A DNA stretch of 64,000 bases, taken from Tectiglobus sp965247245 (GTDB lineage Bacteria; Pseudomonadota; Alphaproteobacteria; Rhizobiales; Hyphomicrobiaceae). This document shows, in pieces, positions 1-8,631 of this stretch. A program made the translations under genes and the position numbers. Location of the stretch: NCBI GenBank assembly GCA_965247245.1, contig CBDFGV010000003.1:2852001-2916000 (forward strand), given 5' to 3'. A model generated the notes under the pieces. It did not search any database. It was not told where the DNA came from and saw only the letters and a program-made list of their open reading frames with translations. Numbering within the stretch: the stretch's first letter is position 1; the number at the start of each line of letters is the position of its first letter.

Positions 1-220
1 GCAGATAATAGAGTTCCGACCGCCTGTCCGAATCCGGCGCGGCGTCATTGAGGGCCTTATCGCAGGCTTGGAAGAACAACTGCCAGTCGTGCTGTTCCAT
101 CAAGTTCTCTTTGGTGCATGCCAGGTTTGGCTGCACCTCTGCCCGCACAGTGGCTGGCAAGAGTATGAGACCAGTCGCAGTGAGAAGGATTAATTTTCGA
201 CAAACCTGCCGCAAACACAT
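1..220 (-). CDS. Exported protein of unknown function, N-terminal part (truncated by window edge)
   Basis: Reading the minus strand from an ATG at 220 gives an open frame that runs off the left edge (73 codons visible). It begins with a basic stretch (MCLRQVCRK), a hydrophobic core and an Ala-rich cleavage region ending TVRAE, so a signal peptide is likely. The visible mature part (EVQPNLACTKENLMEQHDW...) holds two cysteines and resembles the start of a helical repeat protein of the TPR/Sel1 kind, but too little is present to assign a family. An in-frame ATG at 238 is possible, but AGGGG lies 7 bases before the ATG at 220. It is not a recognisable DctP receptor, although dctM lies beside it. 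Confidence 0.6.
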   Translation of the reverse strand, partial: MCLRQVCRKLILLTATGLILLPATVRAEVQPNLACTKENLMEQHDWQLFFQACDKALNDAAPDSDRRSELYYL

Positions 221-380
221 AGCACGTCCCCTGCCCATTTCATTGTGCAAGACGAGTGAACCAAAAGAGCTTAATTAGAGGGGCTATCGTGCGCTTCTAC
301 ACGTAAAGATTGGCTAAAAGAACTTAGTTAACTGAGTAAACCCCAGCTTTGGAAGCACCTGACGCTATCGTCGGGCTGGA

Positions 381-1706
381 TCAACCCGTGCCGAGCATGA
401 CCGTCGGAAGCCAGAGGGCCAGCGAGGGAAAGGCGATCAGCAGCGCCAGCACGACAAAGTGCAGCGCAATGAACGGGACCACGCCGCGGTACATATCACG
501 CAGCGTAATCTCCGGCGGGGCGATGGCGCGAAAATAGAAGATGGCGCCAGCCATCGGCGGCGTCAGCATGCTGGTCTGCATCATGATCAGCAATGCGATC
601 GAGAACCACAACGGATCAAAACCATAAGACTTGATGATCGGCATCGCGAGCGGCACCAGGATCAACATGATCGAGATAAGATCCAGGACGAAGCCGGCAA
701 TGAACGTCACTAGCAAAATGACTGAGAGAGTGCCCCAGGCGCCCAGCTGCGATTGAGCCAGCAGAGACTGCAGAGCCGTTAAACCACCGGCGGCTGCGAA
801 CACGCCGGCGAACATCAATCCCCCAACCACAATTGTCAGAACCATGGCCGTAATCGATAGCGTGGTGATCACGGCTTCCTTGATGACCGGATAGGACAAG
901 CGGCCATAGCCATAGGCCATCAACACGCTGCCGATTGCCCCAATGGCAGCTGCTTCTGTCGGCACTGCAATCGCATAAATAATACTACCAAGGACGGCGA
1001 TGATGAGTGCAACCGGCGGCAACAGAACAATCGCGGTATGCAGCAGGCGCTCCGACAATGGGCGATCGTCAATGACGGGCTCAACATCGCTTTGAACTGC
1101 ACCAGGGCGAAGTGCGCAGTAAGCCATAATGTAAAAAATGTAGAGCCCGGCCAGAATCAAACCGGGGAACAACATCGCGGCAAACAGTTCGCCAATGCCG
1201 AGATCAGCAATCGTCGCGAGAATAACGACCAGGACGGACGGTGGTATGATCGAGCCGAGCGATCCGCCGGCACAAATCGTACCCGATATCAGCCCCTTGT
1301 CGTATCCATGCTTGAGCATCGCCGGCACTGCCAGCATACCGACAACAGTTTCCGTTGCGCCGACCACACCACTCGACATGGCAAACAAGATGCAGAGAAC
1401 AATGGCACCAACGGCAACGCCACCCGGCAGGCGATGTGTCCAAGAGTGAATTGTCTCGAACAGACCCTCCGCAATGCCGGACCGCTCCAACATCGCTCCC
1501 ATGAAGACGAAGAGTGGCAGCGCGGCAAGGATATGTGAGCCTGAGACTTCCTCGACCCGATGCGCAAACATAACGACGGCAGCGTCGCCGAATTGAATGA
1601 GGCCGAAAACGAATGCGACGGACATCAGGGAGAACGCCACCGGTACGCCGATGAATATCAGCATCAGCAGAACCGGGAACATCCAAGCGGCAAGTTCAAC
1701 GTTCAT
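381..1706 (-). CDS. dctM: TRAP transporter large permease subunit (DctM family)
   Basis: A 441-residue, very hydrophobic protein with about a dozen membrane segments. It matches the large subunit of tripartite ATP-independent periplasmic transporters, which import organic acids using an ion gradient. The SLGSIIPPS segment and the MNVELAAWMF start are typical of the DctM/YiaN family. The start at 1706 overlaps the dctQ stop (ATGA), so the two are translationally coupled. A longer upstream reading would run inside dctQ and is unlikely. No solute receptor (dctP) gene follows in the 380 bases before the window edge, so the receptor must be elsewhere. Operon context with P450 and a hydro-lyase subunit suggests a hydroxy- or dicarboxylate substrate (inference). 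Confidence 0.93.
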   Translation of the reverse strand: MNVELAAWMFPVLLMLIFIGVPVAFSLMSVAFVFGLIQFGDAAVVMFAHRVEEVSGSHILAALPLFVFMGAMLERSGIAEGLFETIHSWTHRLPGGVAVGAIVLCILFAMSSGVVGATETVVGMLAVPAMLKHGYDKGLISGTICAGGSLGSIIPPSVLVVILATIADLGIGELFAAMLFPGLILAGLYIFYIMAYCALRPGAVQSDVEPVIDDRPLSERLLHTAIVLLPPVALIIAVLGSIIYAIAVPTEAAAIGAIGSVLMAYGYGRLSYPVIKEAVITTLSITAMVLTIVVGGLMFAGVFAAAGGLTALQSLLAQSQLGAWGTLSVILLVTFIAGFVLDLISIMLILVPLAMPIIKSYGFDPLWFSIALLIMMQTSMLTPPMAGAIFYFRAIAPPEITLRDMYRGVVPFIALHFVVLALLIAFPSLALWLPTVMLGTG

Positions 1707-2218
1707 TGTGCCGCCTGACGCTCTCGACCAAATGCGAACCGCAGACTGCGAATAGCTTCCGCGAGTATTTGCAAAGTAAACAAGCCAAAGCCGGTCGCCA
1801 CGATAGCGCGAACCGGCCAGATCACAGGGTTCCACGCCGACTCACCGGAGGTCTCACCGATCCGGAAGGCCTCGATCGCCACGCCCCCTAGTCTCCAGGT
1901 CATCCACATCGTCACGGGAAGCAAGAAGAAAGCATAAATGGCGCCATCAATGGCTGCCTGCCCGCGCGGCGGCAGACTGGCGTAGATGAAGTCAACGCGG
2001 ACGTGCTGGCGAGTTTTCGTGACGTAGGCAATGCCGAGGATGAAGTGAGAGCCCGTGATCATGTAGGCCAGCTCCCACGACCAAAACGTGGGCCATCCGA
2101 GAACGAAGCGGGCAAACACTTCGTAGCCCATGATCAAGAACAGCGGTACAACTAGCCAGGCACCAAACGATGAAACCCGATCCGTCAGTGCATCAATCCA
2201 GGCTACCAGCTTGTCCAC
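1703..2218 (-). CDS. dctQ: TRAP transporter small permease subunit (DctQ family)
   Basis: A 171-residue protein with four hydrophobic segments, the usual form of the TRAP small membrane subunit that pairs with DctM in the inner membrane. Typical features are the early Phe/Trp-rich stretch (FVLGWPTFWSWE) and the RQHVRVDFIY motif after the second segment. I chose the GTG at 2218 because a strong GGGGGG purine run lies just before it and the resulting N-terminus (VDKLVAWIDAL) fits the family. An ATG at 2311 would lie inside the P450 gene. The gene follows the P450 stop by 22 bases and overlaps dctM by four, so it belongs to one operon. Confidence 0.9.
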   Translation of the reverse strand: MDKLVAWIDALTDRVSSFGAWLVVPLFLIMGYEVFARFVLGWPTFWSWELAYMITGSHFILGIAYVTKTRQHVRVDFIYASLPPRGQAAIDGAIYAFFLLPVTMWMTWRLGGVAIEAFRIGETSGESAWNPVIWPVRAIVATGFGLFTLQILAEAIRSLRFAFGRERQAAQ

Positions 2219-2240
2219 GTTCCCCCCGATAGTCGATGCC

Positions 2241-3473
2241 CTAGGGCGTGAGCACAAGCGGCAGACTTGAAGGCCCGCGCAAGGTAAAGCCATCCGACCA
2301 CTGGGGGGCATCCGCCAGAGTCATTTTAGGATACCGTTTGTGCAGCGCCGGTAAAGCTATACCCGCCTCCATGCGCGCCAACGGTGCACCGAGACAGAAA
2401 TGCGCGCCATAGCCAAACGTAACATGGCGGTTCGGGCTGCGTGCGATGTTGAGCCTGTCTGGATCATCGAAAACAGTCGGATCACGATTGGCCGATCCAA
2501 GCATGGCATAAACCCGTTGCCCGGCTTCGAATGTTACATCACCAAACGTGTAGTCCGTGGCAGCCAACCTGGCCATCGATGGCGTCGGCCCGTCGAACCT
2601 CAAAAACTCTTCAATAGCGATCGCAATCGGTTCAGCACCTTCAAGCGCTATAAATTGATCGCGTTGCTCCGGATCTTCCAACATGTGCAGCGTGGACATC
2701 GAAATCAGATTAGTCGTCGTCTCATGACCAGCAAACAGGAACAAGATCGACGTTGCAACTAGCTCATCATCGCTCAGGCGACCATCTTCATCATCATGCG
2801 CCCGCACCAGCATGCCGAGCACATTATCTTTGGGGTTACGCCGCTGCTCATCGATCAATTCCTGCAACATCGCCGCCATCGCTTCCACGCCGGCCCGGGC
2901 ACGATCATACTTGTCAGGTGTGTTTTTGGATGCCGCGATGAACAGGCTGATCTCATCAGACCAGAACTTGACGTTAGCCAATTGATCGCGCGGAATGCCA
3001 AGCATATCCATGATCACATAAGCAGGCAGCGGACCGGAAAACTGCTTGACCAGATCCACTTCCTTTTGGTCTTCAAGACCGTCCATCAGGTGCGCAACAA
3101 TACCTACGACGCTAGGGCGGATCTTCTGCAGCGTGTCATTGATGAACACACGCGATGCAAGGCGCCGGATACGGGCATGATCGGGCGGATCTTTGAACAC
3201 CAGCCAATTGCCAAGGTACCGGAATAGGATTTCGATCTTTGATTGGGTCTCTTCTGATTGCGCCCGATAAAAAGGTGTCACGGTGTCTGACAGCAACTGC
3301 TGATCGAGCATAACCGCCCGAACATCCTCGTAGCGCGTCACCACCCAGGCACGCACCGCGGGACTCCAGTGCACGGGATTGTTGTCGCGAAAGTAAGCGA
3401 AAGTTGGATAGGGATTAGCAACGAACGCGGGCGTCGTCGGATCCAGAAACTCTGTGTTGAGTGGCGATGACAT
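2241..3473 (-). CDS. Cytochrome P450
   Basis: A 410-residue soluble bacterial P450 of normal length. Key landmarks are all present: the I-helix oxygen-activation motif AGHETT at about 248-253, the ExxR pair at 289-292, and the heme loop FGYGAHFCLG with the thiolate Cys at about 360. It would hydroxylate or otherwise oxidise a small molecule using electrons from a ferredoxin system. No ferredoxin or ferredoxin reductase gene is adjacent. The gene starts 9 bases after the upstream hydro-lyase gene ends and is followed closely by dctQ, so it is probably co-transcribed with an uptake system and a dehydratase subunit. The substrate cannot be told from the sequence. Confidence 0.95.
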   Translation of the reverse strand: MSSPLNTEFLDPTTPAFVANPYPTFAYFRDNNPVHWSPAVRAWVVTRYEDVRAVMLDQQLLSDTVTPFYRAQSEETQSKIEILFRYLGNWLVFKDPPDHARIRRLASRVFINDTLQKIRPSVVGIVAHLMDGLEDQKEVDLVKQFSGPLPAYVIMDMLGIPRDQLANVKFWSDEISLFIAASKNTPDKYDRARAGVEAMAAMLQELIDEQRRNPKDNVLGMLVRAHDDEDGRLSDDELVATSILFLFAGHETTTNLISMSTLHMLEDPEQRDQFIALEGAEPIAIAIEEFLRFDGPTPSMARLAATDYTFGDVTFEAGQRVYAMLGSANRDPTVFDDPDRLNIARSPNRHVTFGYGAHFCLGAPLARMEAGIALPALHKRYPKMTLADAPQWSDGFTLRGPSSLPLVLTP

Positions 3474-3482
3474 TGTCTCGGT

Positions 3483-4445
3483 TTACTCCGCCGCTTCTGC
3501 CTGCGGCAGCTCCCAGTCGGGGGTTGTCCGCCGCGAGTAATCTGTGAACCATTCGGGGTCCGTTCGATACTCGACACGCCCATCTGAGAAGATCCGCGCA
3601 ACAGCTCTGCGCGAAGACAGGCAGAACATATGCACCGACATCGGCATACCGCCGGTGTGACAGTAACCGACTTCGATGTGGCAATCGACGACGGTCGATG
3701 ACCCCATAAAGCCCATCGCACCGATGCCAGTTCTATTACCCAGATCGCGCAACTCTTCTTCAAGCGCTGCAATCTTGGGATCAGGGTTTTTGGAACCAAC
3801 AGTCCTGAGACAGGCCGCCTGCTTACCAAGAACCATGCAGGCATCCTTGGATCCACCGAGACCAACTCCAACAATGGCAGGCTGACACGCCAAGCCACGC
3901 TTGCCGAAAGCCACGATTGTGTCGAGATAGAACCGCTTGATTCCTTCGATGCCATCACCGGGGAACAGCATGCGGTAATCGGATCCAAACAGCCCGCCCT
4001 TGTGCACGGTCGTCAGGTCGACCCAATCCGCTTCGGGATGAAAGCTGTATTCAATCTCCGGCGCATTGATCCCGACGTTGTTATCGTGGTCGGTCCGCCA
4101 CAGCGGATGCACACGGTTCGGTCGAAGCGGAACCTCTCGAGTTGCATTGGCCGTTGCCGTACGCAGCGCGGTTTCCAGGTTCACCGGTCCGCCTTCAATC
4201 TGCGCTTCGTTGCCAATCTTGACATACCAACGCGGGACGCCTGTATCGCCACACATGGCACGGCGATCTTCCTTGGCAGCTTTATAGTTATCGAGCATTG
4301 CACGGATAACGAATGCGGAAAGTTCACCGCTCTCCGTATCCGCCAGTTTCTCAAGCCCCGTCAGGTAGTCGTCTGGAATTTCGATCGCCGCTTTGGCCAT
4401 AAGTTCTTCGGCCGTCGACTGTAGAACGGTTAAGGGAATTGGCAT
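3483..4445 (-). CDS. Class I fumarase / L(+)-tartrate dehydratase alpha-subunit-like protein
   Basis: A 320-residue protein of the iron-sulfur hydro-lyase alpha family (TtdA/FumA N-terminal domain). Three cysteine sites fit the [4Fe-4S] ligands of the family: CGDTG with Cys65, CQPAIVGVGLGG with Cys187, and YCHTGGMPMSVHMFC with Cys262 and Cys275. The ATG at 4445 has AAAGGTG upstream at good spacing; a longer reading to 4481 lacks this. Two-subunit members need a beta subunit (TtdB/FumA C-terminal domain), but none is present in the window. The gene leads a minus-strand operon with P450 and dctQM and diverges from larCEB. Fumarate/malate, tartrate and related hydroxyacids are the likely substrate class; the exact one is unknown. 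Confidence 0.85.
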   Translation of the reverse strand: MPIPLTVLQSTAEELMAKAAIEIPDDYLTGLEKLADTESGELSAFVIRAMLDNYKAAKEDRRAMCGDTGVPRWYVKIGNEAQIEGGPVNLETALRTATANATREVPLRPNRVHPLWRTDHDNNVGINAPEIEYSFHPEADWVDLTTVHKGGLFGSDYRMLFPGDGIEGIKRFYLDTIVAFGKRGLACQPAIVGVGLGGSKDACMVLGKQAACLRTVGSKNPDPKIAALEEELRDLGNRTGIGAMGFMGSSTVVDCHIEVGYCHTGGMPMSVHMFCLSSRRAVARIFSDGRVEYRTDPEWFTDYSRRTTPDWELPQAEAAE

Positions 4446-4672
4446 GATTTTGCACCTTTGCCGATAGGATGTGTCGTGCAACTATTCAGACTTGAGGTTA
4501 TCTTCGGGCCTCTCAATGCCGAGCGCAAGCGGATCGGACGAAATATCATGGGCCTGCGATGGGCATACGCCAACTGAAAAGCAAAATGGCGCCAGGCCCA
4601 GGTGTGGAAATTACGTAGCAATGCCATGATGGTCCGCCAGTGGATCACGGCAAACCAGGAATTGATCGCGAA

Positions 4673-5938
4673 GTGAGTAGCGAACTACAAGCAGACGCAG
4701 TCACTGCGATCCATCTCGATGCCGTCGGCGGCATCGCAGGTGACATGTTTGCAGCTAGCCTTTGCGATGGCCTGCCATGCCTCATCCCGGCCATGAACCA
4801 GGCCATCGAGGCGGTTCGGCCGGCGGGCGTCGGGACAAAGCTTGAGGAATTCACCGACGGCACTCTCATCGGTAAGAAGTTTATCGTCTCGCAGTCTTCA
4901 GAGTCTGCCGGCGATCACGACCATCATCATGCCCACAACCATAATGGACACGACCACACACATCACCACCATCACCGGCATTGGCGCGACATTCGCACCA
5001 TGCTCGAACAATCTGGATTGCCGCCTGAAACACGTGACAACGCCATCGGTATCTTTTCCCATTTGGCGAAAGCGGAAGCAGCCGTTCACGGCATTGACGT
5101 AGACAACGTGGCGTTCCATGAGGTCGGCGCCTGGGACTCGATCGTCGATATTGTTGCGGCCGCCTCCATTATTTCACAGTTGTCATCGTGTCGTTGGTCG
5201 ATGGGGCCGCTGCCGATCGGACGTGGCATGGTGAAGAGTGCCCACGGCATGCTTCCCGTACCAGCGCCAGCAACCGTCAAATTGCTCAAGGGGTTCACGA
5301 CATTCGACGACGGAGAAAGCGGGGAGCGGATTACACCGACTGGTGCCGCGATCCTCTCATTTCTAAAGCCTTCCCAAGCGGTACGTGCAGAACACCAAAG
5401 CCTTTCTGGCGCAGGAACAGGCCACGGCAATCGGCGGCTGGAACGCCGCAGCAATGTCCTGCGCTGTCTGGTTTTCGAGAAGCCGCAACCCAGACCAAAC
5501 TCAGACACAGTTGAAGTCCTGCGCTGTGAGATTGATGATCAGAGCGGCGAGGATTTGGCTATTGCGTTGGATCACCTGCGAACCCAGGACGGTGTTCTCG
5601 ACGTATGCCAATGGCCGGTGATCGGCAAAAAGGGACGGTTAGCTACAGCCTTGCAGCTCATCGTCTCTGACGGTCAAGGTGATGATGTCACGGCATCCGT
5701 CCTCGATCAAACCACAACGCTCGGCGTGCGCCGCATGCCGGTGACCCGGAATATTCTCAGACGTGAGCAGCACGACATTGACGGTATCGGCGTCAAAGTC
5801 TCACAGCGCCCGTCCGGGCCAACGGCAAAGGCAGAGGCTGACCATGTGGCTGATGGTCAATCGCTGGCAGAGAGAAGGCATATTCGTCATCAAGCAGAAG
5901 CGGCAGCCCTCAATCGAGCAACAAAGAATGACACGTGA
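4673..5938 (+). CDS. larC: Nickel-pincer cofactor biosynthesis protein LarC
   Basis: A 421-residue LarC (DUF111 family). In known systems LarC is the CTP-dependent cyclometallase that inserts nickel into the pyridinium pincer nucleotide, completing the cofactor of LarA-type racemases. The family signature HLDAVGGIAGDMF is at the N-terminus. A long His-rich segment (about residues 82-103) probably holds or delivers nickel. LarC is one uninterrupted frame here, whereas the Lactiplantibacillus plantarum gene needs a frameshift. I chose the GTG at 4673 because it starts close to the family N-terminus; another in-frame GTG lies at 4640. It overlaps larE by 11 bases. Confidence 0.93.
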   Translation: MSSELQADAVTAIHLDAVGGIAGDMFAASLCDGLPCLIPAMNQAIEAVRPAGVGTKLEEFTDGTLIGKKFIVSQSSESAGDHDHHHAHNHNGHDHTHHHHHRHWRDIRTMLEQSGLPPETRDNAIGIFSHLAKAEAAVHGIDVDNVAFHEVGAWDSIVDIVAAASIISQLSSCRWSMGPLPIGRGMVKSAHGMLPVPAPATVKLLKGFTTFDDGESGERITPTGAAILSFLKPSQAVRAEHQSLSGAGTGHGNRRLERRSNVLRCLVFEKPQPRPNSDTVEVLRCEIDDQSGEDLAIALDHLRTQDGVLDVCQWPVIGKKGRLATALQLIVSDGQGDDVTASVLDQTTTLGVRRMPVTRNILRREQHDIDGIGVKVSQRPSGPTAKAEADHVADGQSLAERRHIRHQAEAAALNRATKNDT

Positions 5939-6764
5939 GCAGCCGGACATAATCCGCCGCACGGCAACCTTGCGGGCAGTCATTCTTGACATGCTACCGG
6001 TGACCGTTGCTGTTTCCGGTGGCGTCGACTCCATGACACTGTCGAGCTTTGCCCATCGCACAAGCTCGGCTGGTCAAGTCAGCATGATCCACGCTGTCTC
6101 ACCCGCCGTGCCGCCGCAGGCAACCGACCGGGTTCGTAAGACTGCAAACGATCAGGGCTGGCAGATCGAGATCATCGACGCTGGTGAGTTTTCCGATCCA
6201 CGCTACCGTGCCAATCCGGTCAATCGCTGCTTTTTCTGCAAATCCAATCTCTATGCCGCGCTCGCGGAGAGAACGACCGGCACAATCCTGTCCGGCACCA
6301 ACCACGATGATCTCGGCGACTATCGACCGGGCCTGGAGGCCGCCCGGGATCATCATGTCCGCCATCCCTACGTCGAAGCAGAAATGACAAAGGCCGATGT
6401 TCGCCGTCTGGCGGCGGAACTTGGCCTCTCAGATATCGCGGAACTACCCGCCTCCCCCTGTCTTTCCAGTCGGATCGAAACCGGGATGGAAATTAATCCG
6501 GATGAACTACGACTGGTCAATCAGGTCGAGCAATATCTGCAAGCACAACTGTCTCCACACACCGTCCGCTGTCGGGTTCGCAAAGCCGGCTTCGTCATTG
6601 AACTCGATCGTGCAACACGTTCGAGATTAACGACGGATCACCGCACGACGCTGCTTTCACAGCTGAAGCAGGAATTTCCCGAGCTCGACGTACAGCCACT
6701 GACATTTGCCGGTTATGAGCAGGGAAGCGCATTCGTTGGCGCACGCCCAGCAGTCAACAAGTAG
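5928..6764 (+). CDS. larE: Pyridinium-3,5-biscarboxylate sulfur transferase LarE
   Basis: A 278-residue PP-loop ATPase. LarE adenylates the carboxylates of the pincer precursor and converts them to thiocarboxylates. The ATP-binding SGGVDS motif is at about 30-35. Cysteines stand at 101 and 104 (NRCFFCK) and at 178 (ASPCLSS), the last matching the sacrificial Cys of the plantarum enzyme. Having all three is the pattern of the LarE class reported to carry an iron-sulfur cluster, so this enzyme may be catalytic rather than single-turnover (inference). The ATG at 5928 lies inside the end of larC (ATGACACGTGA), so translation is coupled. Confidence 0.93.
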   Translation: MTREQPDIIRRTATLRAVILDMLPVTVAVSGGVDSMTLSSFAHRTSSAGQVSMIHAVSPAVPPQATDRVRKTANDQGWQIEIIDAGEFSDPRYRANPVNRCFFCKSNLYAALAERTTGTILSGTNHDDLGDYRPGLEAARDHHVRHPYVEAEMTKADVRRLAAELGLSDIAELPASPCLSSRIETGMEINPDELRLVNQVEQYLQAQLSPHTVRCRVRKAGFVIELDRATRSRLTTDHRTTLLSQLKQEFPELDVQPLTFAGYEQGSAFVGARPAVNK

Positions 6765-6777
6765 ATCATGGACCAAC

Positions 6778-7446
6778 ATGAGTGATCGCGAATTCGTCCT
6801 CGATTATGACCGCAATCAGCGCCTGGGTTTCGGCGAAGCCATCTTCTGCGCGCAGAAAACGCCGGACCAGATCGTAGCCATCCTCAACGACGGAGACAAA
6901 CGAAGCGCATCGATGCTCTTGACGCGGATTGAACCAGCCAAGTTCGATGCGCTCCCGGAGGACACTAGAATTTCGTTGGACTACGACGCGAGATCACAGA
7001 CGGCTTATATGAATGCACCTGAGAAAAAAGCCGAACTCTCTGCACCAGTCGCCATTGTTACTGCCGGAACATCCGACGCAGTCCCGGCTTATGAAGCCCA
7101 ACGAACATTAGAGTTCAATCAGGTCACAAGTGCGATGTACTTTGATGTCGGCGTTGCCGGCCTTTGGCGGTTGCTTGATCGGATCGATAACATTCGCCAG
7201 CACCAAGTCTTGATCGCTGTCGCCGGTATGGATGCCGCGCTGCCGAGCGTACTTGGCGGACTGTTTGCGGGTCCCATCTTCGCCGTCCCCACATCCACGG
7301 GATATGGCGCGGCACGCGGCGGCGAGACCGCCCTTGCTGCCTGCCTAACATCGTGTGCGCCAGGCGTCACGGTGTGCAACATCGACAATGGCTACGGCGC
7401 CGCCTGTGCCGCGCTGCGAGTCATACAGCAGCTCAATCACAAGTGA
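6778..7446 (+). CDS. larB: Nickel-pincer cofactor biosynthesis protein LarB
   Basis: A 222-residue LarB. In the known pathway LarB carboxylates nicotinic acid adenine dinucleotide at C5 and hydrolyses the phosphoanhydride, giving the substrate for LarE. The N-terminal D-x-x-R-x-x-R-x-G-x-x-E pattern (residues 10-20) and the C-terminal PurE-like domain with a STGYGAARGGE loop are both present. It starts 13 bases after larE and ends the operon. The next gene (diheme peroxidase) is convergent, 18 bases away. The order larC-larE-larB differs from the larABC-E order of lactobacilli, and no larA, nickel transporter or NikR-like gene lies nearby. Confidence 0.92.
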   Translation: MSDREFVLDYDRNQRLGFGEAIFCAQKTPDQIVAILNDGDKRSASMLLTRIEPAKFDALPEDTRISLDYDARSQTAYMNAPEKKAELSAPVAIVTAGTSDAVPAYEAQRTLEFNQVTSAMYFDVGVAGLWRLLDRIDNIRQHQVLIAVAGMDAALPSVLGGLFAGPIFAVPTSTGYGAARGGETALAACLTSCAPGVTVCNIDNGYGAACAALRVIQQLNHK

Positions 7447-7464
7447 GACAACCGGCGAGGCTGA

Positions 7465-8631
7465 CTAGTTCTTTGCTGGCCGGGACAACGTCTCTAAGAA
7501 CGCAACCAAATCCGAGATCTGACCTTTGGATAGGTTGAGCGGCTCAAGAATGCGCTCACCATCACTGTGCAGGCGCTCCAGATCGATGTTCGAATAGTGC
7601 TTCACAACATCCTCCAGCGTCGCCAGGGATCCGTCGTGCATATAGGGAGCCGTCTTGAGAAGGTTCCGCAGTGATGGAACCTTGAACTCTCCGAACGTAT
7701 TGTGCGTCTGTTTCACCTGGCGCGTCGCCCAGGCTGTGGCGCGCGTCAGGTCATCGTTGTAGCGACCCAGCAGATTGAGCGGCGACGTGCGCACTTTGTT
7801 GATGCCGCCAAAGCGGCCCTCATCAACCTTGCCAGGCCCGATAAAGTAGCGCATGCCAGCATTGGCAAACTCACCGTTGGTGAACAGCGGACCGGTATGG
7901 CAGAAATGGCATTTGCCTTTGCCAACAAAGATGTCGAGTCCACGTTGAGCTGATTTTGGGTACCGCGCCGCAGCTTTCTTGTCACCACGCGCCAAGGCGT
8001 TGCGAAACGCATCAAACTCGGTTTGACCGCTGACCAGCGTTTCCTGAAACGCCGCCATCGCTTTGGCGAGATCAACGAGCAGATCAACTGCTGGAACCTC
8101 ATCGGCCGCGCGTTGGAACACCGCTTGGTACTGTCGGGCATATGCCTTGTTATCACGAATGAACGCGGCAACAGTTTCAGCCGTCATTCCCATTTCACGC
8201 TTATCGAGAATGGGGCCAAGACTGTGGCCCCACAGGCTGTCGTTGCGTCCGTCCCAGCCGAACCATCGATTGTAGCGAACGTTAAACAAGGACTGCGTGT
8301 TACGATCAAGTCGTGCCAGACCTCCGGCGCGTGCCTTGCCATCCGTCCAACCGCGCTCGGGTTGATGACAACTGCTGCAGGCAACCGTACCGGAACGTGA
8401 CAGACGCTTGTCAAAGAACAGCGCACGACCAAACTCGATGGCTGCGGCCTGGCCACTGACGCGATTGCTGGCGTCGTCCTTGGCAAGCATTGGCCAGGGT
8501 CCGTGCCGCAACACCTTGTCGATAGCATCTTTATTCAGAAGCAACTCAGTAGCGGAGACAGGCAACGTCGCTGTCACCGCAATCGTCATGGCAATACTCG
8601 CCACCAGGCGTGCTCGGACAGGCCACCTCAT
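7465..8631 (-). CDS. Exported diheme cytochrome c peroxidase (CcpA/MauG family)
   Basis: A 388-residue protein with a signal peptide (about residues 1-27) and two c-type heme motifs, CSSCH at 85-89 and CHFCH at 241-245, the layout of bacterial diheme peroxidases and MauG-like enzymes. It should act in the periplasm, either reducing peroxide with electrons from cytochrome c or oxidising a partner protein. The ATG at 8631 overlaps the stop of the upstream YtkA-like gene (ATGA), so it is the last gene of a coupled three-gene operon whose products are all exported. Context with a YtkA-like protein and an amidohydrolase favours a specific oxidation role over simple peroxide removal (inference). 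Confidence 0.92.
   Translation of the reverse strand: MRWPVRARLVASIAMTIAVTATLPVSATELLLNKDAIDKVLRHGPWPMLAKDDASNRVSGQAAAIEFGRALFFDKRLSRSGTVACSSCHQPERGWTDGKARAGGLARLDRNTQSLFNVRYNRWFGWDGRNDSLWGHSLGPILDKREMGMTAETVAAFIRDNKAYARQYQAVFQRAADEVPAVDLLVDLAKAMAAFQETLVSGQTEFDAFRNALARGDKKAAARYPKSAQRGLDIFVGKGKCHFCHTGPLFTNGEFANAGMRYFIGPGKVDEGRFGGINKVRTSPLNLLGRYNDDLTRATAWATRQVKQTHNTFGEFKVPSLRNLLKTAPYMHDGSLATLEDVVKHYSNIDLERLHSDGERILEPLNLSKGQISDLVAFLETLSRPAKN

Noticed and set aside
1..220. Left-edge gene as the missing DctP receptor
   Set aside because: The mature sequence does not look like a TRAP receptor N-terminus; it is polar, Cys-containing and helical.
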